A stretch of 10,608 nt of DNA, from positions 5,146 through 15,753 of the forward strand of contig MHIR01000001.1 of the NCBI GenBank assembly GCA_001817615.1. Direction: 5' to 3'. The DNA comes from Candidatus Buchananbacteria bacterium RIFCSPLOWO2_02_FULL_46_11b (GTDB lineage: Bacteria; Patescibacteriota; Patescibacteriia; Buchananbacterales; UBA6539). The notes beneath the pieces were generated by a model that searched no databases, was not told the origin of the DNA, and saw nothing but the letters and a program-made list of their open reading frames with translations. Of the stretch, positions 6,606 to 10,608 are shown one piece after another. Each line of letters starts with the position of its first letter. Within the stretch, counting starts at the first letter, position 1. The position numbers and the translations under genes were made by a program.

Positions 6606-7265
6606 TTACGGCTCCAAGATCGCTACTTGCAAATCTTCCTGGGGCAAGTCTTTTTTGGCAATCTTGAATTTATTGGTTTTTTCTTTGGGGCAGACGCCGA
6701 TTTCCTTGCAAAAAGCGTCCAGGCCGGCCAGCTTATTCTTTAATTTCAAACCGGGGATATCATACTGCATCGGAATGACAATCCGGGGCTCCAGCTGGCT
6801 GATCATTTCGGCGGCCTGTTTGGCGTTAAGGGCATAGGCGCCGCCGACCGGAATCATTAAAATATCTATGCCTTCCAGCTTTTCCGCCTGTTCTTCGGTT
6901 AAAATCTGGTTTAAATTTCCCAAATGAACTAAGCTGATGCCTTCCAGGTCAATCCGGTAAATAGTGGTATCTTTTTTCTTATCCGCTTCCTTTTCTTTGC
7001 TTTCCGGCTTAATCAGTATGCCCTGGACGAAAATGTTATTGACCTCGTATTCGCCCGGCGAATCAATTAAAAAAGGCTCGGCTCCTTCCGGCCCTTTGAC
7101 CGCCTTGGCATTGTTGTGTTCATTGTCTTTATCTGTCAAAATAACCACGTCCGCGGCCAGGCGCGGCACTTTCAAGCCCAAAGACTGGTCAAAGGGATCG
7201 GCGGCCAGGACGGTTTTGTCGCTTTCAATTTTGAAGAATGATTGCCCGTACCAATAGATGTTCAT
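6606..7265 (-). CDS. UlaG-like metallo-beta-lactamase-fold protein, metal site lost
   Basis: 219 residues. The fold is recognisable from IYWYGQSFFKI (3-13), AADPFDQSLG (21-30), the VILTDKDNEHNN strand-loop (41-52), FLIDSPGEYEV (65-75), LVHLGNLNQILTEEQ (112-126), DILMIPVGG (134-142) and RIVIPMQYDIPG (161-172), the order seen in UlaG/YycJ-like Zn-dependent hydrolases. Almost every metal-ligand position is altered. The HxHxDH motif reads DKDNEH (45-50), the later LGD-x-x-H reads LGNLNQ (N117, Q120), and the terminal PMHY reads PMQY (Q167). It is probably not an active hydrolase; a binding or structural role is inference. Codons are ordinary and the frame intact. It heads the operon with the membrane protein (6-base gap) and gyrA. 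Confidence 0.85.
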   Translation of the reverse strand: MNIYWYGQSFFKIESDKTVLAADPFDQSLGLKVPRLAADVVILTDKDNEHNNAKAVKGPEGAEPFLIDSPGEYEVNNIFVQGILIKPESKEKEADKKKDTTIYRIDLEGISLVHLGNLNQILTEEQAEKLEGIDILMIPVGGAYALNAKQAAEMISQLEPRIVIPMQYDIPGLKLKNKLAGLDAFCKEIGVCPKEKTNKFKIAKKDLPQEDLQVAILEP

Positions 7266-7300
7266 AGGTTAGTTTATTTATTTTTTTATATAATACCTTG

Positions 7301-7393
7301 AAGCTGATTAAGCGAGTTCAGTAAATTCAGCGAGTTAAGCCGCTAAGTTTAGCGGCTGAATTTACTGAACTCGCTTAACTCGCTGAATCAGCT
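7301..7393. repeat. AGCGAGTT word-repeat hairpin in the UlaG-like gene leader
   Basis: Positions 7310-7331 and 7355-7376 are 22-base perfect complementary arms. Outer AAGCTGATT (7301-7309) pairs with AATCAGCTT (7385-7393), leaving an unpaired nine-base extra AACTCGCTG (7377-7385 region) in the right arm. The interior folds again as GCCGCTAA with TTAGCGGC. The word AGCGAGTT or its complement occurs four times, so alternative registers exist. It lies between the promoter at 7426-7454 and the start codon at 7265, so it is in the transcribed leader on the minus strand. Confidence 0.75.
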
Positions 7394-7425
7394 TTATTAA
7401 AAAAGGGTGGCAAAATACCACTATT

Positions 7426-7454
7426 ATTTTAGCAAATATTCGGGAATTTGGCAA
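7426..7454 (-). promoter_or_regulatory. Promoter for the UlaG-like gene, membrane protein and gyrA
   Basis: On the minus strand TTGCCA (7454-7449), 17 bases, then TAAAAT (7431-7426), preceded by TGC as in extended -10 promoters. Initiation near 7419 would leave a leader of about 154 bases containing the hairpin at 7301-7393. The hexamers equal those of the rpmF promoter. Confidence 0.7.
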
Positions 7455-7457
7455 GAG

Positions 7458-7506
7458 AAAAACCGGTCATTTTTGGCGGATTTTTTCAGGGTTTTTGGCG
7501 GTTTTT
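7458..7506 (-). terminator. Possible terminator of the 227-residue protein gene
   Basis: On the minus strand AAAAACCG (7506-7499) can pair with CGGTTTTT (7465-7458) over a 33-base loop, ending in TTTTTCTC. The stem begins in the stop codon (7507-7505). Two direct copies of TTTTTGGCGG on the plus strand lie in the loop region. The stem is only 8 bp, so the call is tentative; its place just before the next promoter fits. Confidence 0.35.
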
Positions 7507-8188
7507 AACCGATATCCAAATCTGGGGGTTCAGCAAAGGCGCTATCTGATTTCGGTGGCTTGAAGTTAGTCCGGGCGTCGCTTACTTGCTTGTCCAAAGC
7601 CGCTTTTTTTTCGGCAAGTTTTTTGGCCGGCGCCTGCCTTTCTTCTTCCAGCCGGCTGGCCATTTTACCCAGGGCGCTTTTAGGGTCGTATTTCATCGCG
7701 TTCAGACCTTCATCTTCGGCCGCCATTTCCTGGGCCACGTCATATTTAATGCCGGCCCGGACTATTTTTTGGCGCTGGGCTTCCAAAGCGGCTTGTTTTT
7801 TTTCTATGGCCGCCTTGGCCGCGGCTCCTCCCCCGCCGGGGCCCAAAGCCGTAACGATATTTCTTAAATCTTTTTTATCCTCGGCGGAAATCACTCCCTG
7901 CAGTCTCAATCTTTCCGCCTGCATCATAATCCGATGTCGGGCCTGATAGGAAAGGCCGCTGGAGCCGGCGGATAAATTTTTTAATTCTTTGCCGATCAAC
8001 CCATGGAATACTTCCATGTCCTTTTTGGAAAGATTGGCCGCATAGCTGTGTTTGCCCGCTTGTTTTATTCCCCGTAAGGTCTTGGCCAACCCCGCCGGCC
8101 GATTTGAAGAAAGACTGCCGGCGGTAAACCCTCGGCCGGTGCCGATTTTACCAAGTGAAATTTTATCGGAAAATTTGTCGGCGGACAT
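7505..8188 (-). CDS. Hypothetical charged helical protein
   Basis: 227 residues, not recognised. Residues 1-50 are Ser/Gly/Lys-rich. A helical segment at about 55-112 contains RIMMQAERLRLQGVISAEDK (86-105), a pattern loosely like short SHOCT-type helical hairpins. A glycine patch GPGGGG (116-121) follows, then a long Ala/Lys/Glu/Gln-rich region (122-203) likely to form coiled coil, and a Pro/Asp tail (PPKSDSAFAEPPDLDIG). There is no signal peptide, membrane helix or cysteine, so it is probably cytoplasmic. It has its own promoter (8225-8253) and is separated from the next operon by a possible terminator, so it is a single-gene unit, divergent from rpsA. The start at 8188 gives a plausible first residue, but no ribosome binding site is visible to confirm it. 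Confidence 0.75.
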   Translation of the reverse strand: MSADKFSDKISLGKIGTGRGFTAGSLSSNRPAGLAKTLRGIKQAGKHSYAANLSKKDMEVFHGLIGKELKNLSAGSSGLSYQARHRIMMQAERLRLQGVISAEDKKDLRNIVTALGPGGGGAAAKAAIEKKQAALEAQRQKIVRAGIKYDVAQEMAAEDEGLNAMKYDPKSALGKMASRLEEERQAPAKKLAEKKAALDKQVSDARTNFKPPKSDSAFAEPPDLDIG

Positions 8189-8224
8189 AATGGGGGCGAT
8201 TTATGGGGTTAGCGATATAGTTTT

Positions 8225-8253
8225 ATTTTAGCATATTTAGTTGATTTTGCGAA
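8225..8253 (-). promoter_or_regulatory. Promoter for the 227-residue protein gene
   Basis: On the minus strand TTCGCA (8253-8248), a 17-base spacer ending in TGC, and TAAAAT (8230-8225). The -35 matches the consensus at four of six positions and the -10 at five of six with an extended TGn. Initiation near 8218 leaves a leader of about 30 bases. The palindromic element begins 10 bases upstream of the -35. Confidence 0.6.
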
Positions 8254-8263
8254 TTATCGTCTC

Positions 8264-8451
8264 TCAACCCCTCTCCCCCTGGCCGCACTTTATATAGCTA
8301 CGGGCAGGATATCCCTCCCCCCGATTGGAGGCATTTTTTATTAATTAACGCAATTTAATATTAGGTAGGGGCGTATTGCAATACGCCCCTACATTATTTT
8401 AAAAACGCCATTTAAAATTATTCCCCAATCGGGGACAGGGAGAGGGGTTGA
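8264..8451. mobile_element. MITE-like composite palindrome between divergent promoters
   Basis: The ends are a perfect 14-base inverted repeat, TCAACCCCTCTCCC (8264-8277) and its complement (8438-8451). Nested inside are CCCCGATTGG (8319-8328) with CCAATCGGGG (8425-8434) and, at the centre, a perfect 28-bp palindrome (8365-8392; arm GTAGGGGCGTATTG). The left side carries about 40 extra bases (8278-8318) without counterpart on the right. No coding capacity and no clear target duplication is seen. It separates the promoters of the 227-residue gene and rpsA. Mobility is inferred from structure only. Confidence 0.6.
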
Positions 8452-8463
8452 ATGGGGCACCTC

Positions 8464-8492
8464 TTGATTAATTTAAACCCTTATGCTATCAT
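8464..8492 (+). promoter_or_regulatory. Promoter for rpsA
   Basis: TTGATT (8464-8469), 17 bases ending in TGC, then TATCAT (8487-8492). The -10 matches five of six consensus positions and has an extended TGn element. Initiation near 8499 would leave a leader of about 250 bases holding a small CCCGC/GCGGG hairpin (8518-8534) and the large inverted repeat at 8559-8735. Confidence 0.65.
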
Positions 8493-8558
8493 AGTAAATA
8501 CTTTTTAACTAATCTATCCCGCCCTAAAAGCGGGGGCTTTCTTGCCAAAGAGGGCTAA

Positions 8559-8735
8559 TGAGATGGTGGCAAAACTATTTCTGCTGCAATTTGCTATTTT
8601 CAAACAAGGCTTCGTCAGGCGGCGCGAAATGATTTTCGCCGTAATGCTATTACGGCTCAAATCATTTCACTTGCCTTCCTCGCCTTGTTTGAAAATATCT
8701 AAATTTCGCGACGAAATAGTTTTACCACCATCTCA
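8559..8735. repeat. 177-bp inverted repeat in the rpsA leader
   Basis: The two halves are complementary along almost their full length, about 85 bases each, centred on 8647 with GCCGTAAT/ATTACGGC and a three-base loop. Long matching blocks are TGAGATGGTGG (8559-8569) with CCACCATCTCA (8725-8735), AAAACTATTTC with GAAATAGTTTT, TATTTTCAAACAAGGC (8595-8610) with its complement (8680-8695), and GAAATGATTT with AAATCATTTC. Mismatches cluster in two patches (about 8582-8593 and 8611-8624). It ends 14 bases before the rpsA start. No known RNA family is recognised. Confidence 0.85.
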
Positions 8736-8749
8736 ATTTAATTATTAAT

Positions 8750-9967
8750 ATGCCAGAAGAAAAACAAGCGAAAGCCAAAGCTGATGTTTTGGCCGAGGAT
8801 TCAGATTCGCCGTTTAAAAAATTGATTAACGAAGGGAATTATGCCGAGATCCCCAAGGTTGGCGATATTGTCAAAGGAAAAGTCATTGACATTGAACGTT
8901 CCGAGATCCGCGTTGACATTGAGGGCTTTACCACCGGCATTGTCCGGGGCAAGGAATTCTTTGATGCCGGTTCCGAGCCGGCGGATTTGAAAATCGGCGA
9001 CGAAGTTGAAGCCACGGTCATTGAGCTGGAAAATGAAAACGGCGAAATGGAGCTATCCTTCCGGTTTGCCGGCCACCAGCGCGCCTGGGATGAGCTTTCG
9101 GCCTTAAAAAACGGCAGCTTGCCCGTCAAGGCCGTGATTACCGACGCCAATAAAGGCGGCTTGATGGTCAAAGTCGGCAAAGTGCCGGGCTTTTTGCCGG
9201 TCTCGCAGCTGACGCCCGAGCATTATCCCCGCGTTCCCGGCGGCGACAAGAATAAAATTTTGGAGCGCTTAAGAAGCTATATCGGCCAGGATTTCTCCGT
9301 CAAAGTCATTGATGTCAACGAGTCCGAGGAAAAATTGATTGTTTCGGAGAAGGCCAACTGGGAAGAAAAACAAAAAGAAGTGATTGCCGGCTATAAGGCC
9401 GGCGAAACGGTTGAAGGCAAAGTCACGGCCGTCACCGACTTCGGCGTCTTCGTGGAATTCGGGCAAGATAAGCTGGAAGGCCTGGTTCATATTTCCGAAC
9501 TGGCCTGGCAGAGAATTGACGATCCGAACGATTTGGTCAAAGTCGGCGATGTCATTAAAGCGGAAATTATCAATGTTGAAGGGTCAAAGATTTTCCTTTC
9601 CATGAAGAAATTAAAAGACGATCCCTGGAAATCCATCGGCGACAAATATCAAGTCGGCCAAACGGTCAAAGGCAAGGTCTTGAAAGTCAATCCCTTCGGG
9701 CTGTTTGTTGAACTGGATCCGGACATCCACGGCCTGGCCCATATTTCGGAATTATCCGACAAGCAGATTAGCGATGCCGGCGAAGCGGCCAAGCCCGGCG
9801 ATGTCTTGGATTTCAAGATATTATCCCTGGAACCGGCCAATCACCGCCTGGGTTTAAGCTTAAGGGCGGCCAAAGAGAGGCCGGCGGAAGAGAAGCGCGA
9901 GAAGCGCGAGCTGAAGCTCGCTAGTCCGGAGGAGCGCGAGCTGAAGCTCGCTACTCCGGAAAAATAA
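8750..9967 (+). CDS. rpsA: 30S ribosomal protein S1
   Basis: RNA-binding protein of the small subunit that helps load structured mRNA. The 405 residues contain four S1 (OB-fold) repeats at about 36-105, 123-200, 217-286 and 302-373; repeats 3 and 4 are the most typical (VEGKVTAVTDFGVFVEF with GLVHISEL, and VKGKVLKVNPFGLFVEL with GLAHISEL). Four repeats rather than six is like the shorter S1 of many non-proteobacteria. The tail (374-405) is charged and ends in two copies of a ten-residue unit, RELKLASPEE and RELKLATPEK. The start ATG is preceded by an A/T-rich CAATTTAATTATTAAT with no Shine-Dalgarno match. It has its own promoter and a long hairpin leader, and is followed by ftsH with a separate promoter. 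Confidence 0.93.
   Translation: MPEEKQAKAKADVLAEDSDSPFKKLINEGNYAEIPKVGDIVKGKVIDIERSEIRVDIEGFTTGIVRGKEFFDAGSEPADLKIGDEVEATVIELENENGEMELSFRFAGHQRAWDELSALKNGSLPVKAVITDANKGGLMVKVGKVPGFLPVSQLTPEHYPRVPGGDKNKILERLRSYIGQDFSVKVIDVNESEEKLIVSEKANWEEKQKEVIAGYKAGETVEGKVTAVTDFGVFVEFGQDKLEGLVHISELAWQRIDDPNDLVKVGDVIKAEIINVEGSKIFLSMKKLKDDPWKSIGDKYQVGQTVKGKVLKVNPFGLFVELDPDIHGLAHISELSDKQISDAGEAAKPGDVLDFKILSLEPANHRLGLSLRAAKERPAEEKREKRELKLASPEERELKLATPEK
9904..9963. repeat. 30-bp tandem repeat with palindromes in the rpsA 3' end
   Basis: Two 30-base units (9904-9933, 9934-9963) differ at few positions and encode the ten-residue repeat at the S1 C-terminus. Each unit contains the palindrome GCGAGCT-GA-AGCTCGC (9906-9921 and 9936-9951). 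Exactly ten codons per unit keeps the frame. It resembles the intergenic word repeats of this window carried into a coding tail. Confidence 0.8.
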
Positions 9968-9974
9968 TAGGTTC

Positions 9975-10003
9975 TTGATAAAAGACGCTAAAGTGGGTAT
10001 ACT
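9975..10003 (+). promoter_or_regulatory. Promoter for ftsH
   Basis: TTGATA (9975-9980), 17 bases, then TATACT (9998-10003), each one mismatch from consensus. Initiation near 10010 leaves a leader of about 114 bases. The -35 begins 8 bases after the rpsA stop codon, so ftsH can be read independently of rpsA. Confidence 0.7.
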
Positions 10004-10020
10004 ATAGGTGTACCCACTTT
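9990..10020. promoter_or_regulatory. 31-bp palindrome over the ftsH -10 region, operator candidate
   Basis: Arms AAAGTGGGTATAC (9990-10002) and GTGTACCCACTTT (10008-10020) are complementary over 13 bases with one mismatch, around a five-base centre TATAG. The palindrome covers the end of the spacer, the whole -10 and the expected start point. There is no T run after it, which argues against a terminator for rpsA. It is not CIRCE (the HrcA site) nor a CtsR heptad repeat by inspection. An unknown regulator site is inference. Confidence 0.55.
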
Positions 10021-10024
10021 GGTT

Positions 10025-10102
10025 AAGCGATGAAGCCCGCCTCCGCTCACCTTACTTCAGTTGACGAAAGTCGGTGAGCTTCGGCGTAGCAAGCGATGAA
10101 GC
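10025..10102. repeat. Direct repeats and hairpin in the ftsH leader
   Basis: AAGCGATGAAGC occurs at 10025-10036 and 10091-10102. Between them CGCC-x3-GCTCACC (10038-10051) pairs with GGTGAGC-x3-GGCG (10073-10086), and a GAC-GAAA-GTC mini-hairpin (10063-10072) sits inside. The left arm resembles 2421-2441 between nusB and rnc. It lies downstream of the ftsH promoter and ends 21 bases before the start codon. Confidence 0.65.
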
Positions 10103-10123
10103 GATCAGCCACTAAGCAATACT

Positions 10124-10608
10124 ATGATAAAAAAATTAGCAAAAAATTTCTTAATTGTTTTTCTGGTTTTTTTGGCGATGGCCAGTCTTTTTTCCGTTTA
10201 TATCAATCCCGAGCCGGAAAAGGCGAAATTAGATATTGTTTCCCTGGTTAATAAGATCAATTCTGGCGAAATCAAAGCTTTAAAAGTCGCCAACCAAACG
10301 ATTACCGCCGTTTTAGCCGACGACAGCCTGGCGCAGACTCAAAAAGAAGCCGCGGAATCGCTGGGAGAAATGCTTGTAAATTACAATGTTGATCCGGAAA
10401 AATTAAAAACCGTAAAGATTGAAGTGGTGGAAGAAAGCGGCCTGGAATTCTGGCTGATAACGGTTTTGCCGTTTATCATTCCTTTTTTATTCATTGCCGG
10501 GTTTATTTATTTCATGATGCGCCAGGTCCAGGGCGCAAATTCCAAAGCCATGATGTTCGGCCAGAGCCGCGCCCGGGAAGTCGCGCCGCAAGACAAAAAA
10601 AACAGGAT
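10124..10608 (+). CDS. ftsH: ATP-dependent zinc metalloprotease FtsH, N-terminal part
   Basis: Membrane-bound AAA+ protease that degrades misfolded and regulatory membrane proteins. The frame is open from ATG at 10124 to the window end (161 complete codons). Visible: transmembrane helix 1 (about 8-27, NFLIVFLVFLAMASLFSVYI), the extracytoplasmic FtsH_ext domain (about 30-106), transmembrane helix 2 (about 109-131, EFWLITVLPFIIPFLFIAGF), then RQVQGANSKAMMFGQSRAR (133-151), the conserved lead-in to the AAA domain. The Walker motifs and the HEXXH zinc site lie beyond the window. The start codon follows GCAATACT with no Shine-Dalgarno match; it is chosen because it directly precedes the basic-hydrophobic anchor. 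The spacing from rpsA and its own promoter suggest separate control. Confidence 0.93.
   Translation, partial: MIKKLAKNFLIVFLVFLAMASLFSVYINPEPEKAKLDIVSLVNKINSGEIKALKVANQTITAVLADDSLAQTQKEAAESLGEMLVNYNVDPEKLKTVKIEVVEESGLEFWLITVLPFIIPFLFIAGFIYFMMRQVQGANSKAMMFGQSRAREVAPQDKKNR

Noticed and set aside
6433..6837. A 134-codon plus-strand frame across the UlaG-like and membrane protein genes
   Set aside because: Antisense to two genes with clear motifs or organisation; no promoter or start signal.
8542..8748. A 68-codon plus-strand frame starting at TTG in the rpsA leader
   Set aside because: It runs through the 177-bp inverted repeat, so its sequence is dictated by the palindrome; no coding signature or known protein.
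510..9967. Recoding of TGA, as in Gracilibacteria and Absconditabacteria
   Set aside because: All ten stops are TAA or TAG, but every gene reads through at full family length without any in-frame TGA, so the standard code is sufficient.
9990..10020. Intrinsic terminator of rpsA
   Set aside because: The stem is followed by GGTTAAGCG rather than a T run, and it overlaps the ftsH -10; the operator reading fits better, though a Rho-type or processing role is not excluded.

Overview
The window looks like a piece of a Candidate Phyla Radiation (Patescibacteria, Parcubacteria-like) chromosome. This rests on gene order and protein style: a compact GyrA with QSRGGKG box, a four-domain S1, an UlaG-like beta-lactamase-fold protein next to gyrA, short core genes, a surface protein with an Asn-Thr linker, and an rpmF-nusB-rnc group from which the usual lipid genes are missing. 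No marker here fixes a lower rank. All ten visible stop codons are TAA or TAG, no gene is interrupted by TGA, and no start has a clear GGAGG-type ribosome binding site.

Layout. 2-430 (+): C-terminal end of a secreted or surface protein, closed by a terminator at 443-479 that also serves the opposing genes. 510-3200 (-): rpmF, nusB, rnc, pilT, read from a promoter at 3236-3264. 3372-7265 (-): an UlaG-like protein that has lost its metal ligands, a membrane-anchored unknown, and gyrA, read from a promoter at 7426-7454 with a long hairpin leader. 7505-8188 (-): an unrecognised charged helical protein with its own promoter (8225-8253). 8189-8749: a 561-base gap with two large palindromic elements and the promoter of rpsA (8464-8492). 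8750-9967 (+): rpsA (S1). 9968-10123: ftsH promoter (9975-10003) embedded in a 31-bp palindrome, then a structured leader. 10124-end (+): the N-terminal part of ftsH.

The genes are mostly information-processing housekeeping (L32, S1, NusB, RNase III, gyrase A), plus FtsH quality control and the type IV pilus retraction motor. The most unusual property lies between the genes: every gap longer than about 65 bases holds an inverted repeat, several built from short repeated words (CAAGATAAG, TAGTGAG, GAACAAAA, AGCGAGTT), and two loci carry related hairpins with a compensatory base change. Three promoters (UlaG-like, rpsA, ftsH) are followed by long hairpins before the start codon. These elements, the UlaG-like pseudoenzyme and the palindrome on the ftsH promoter deserve the closest look.
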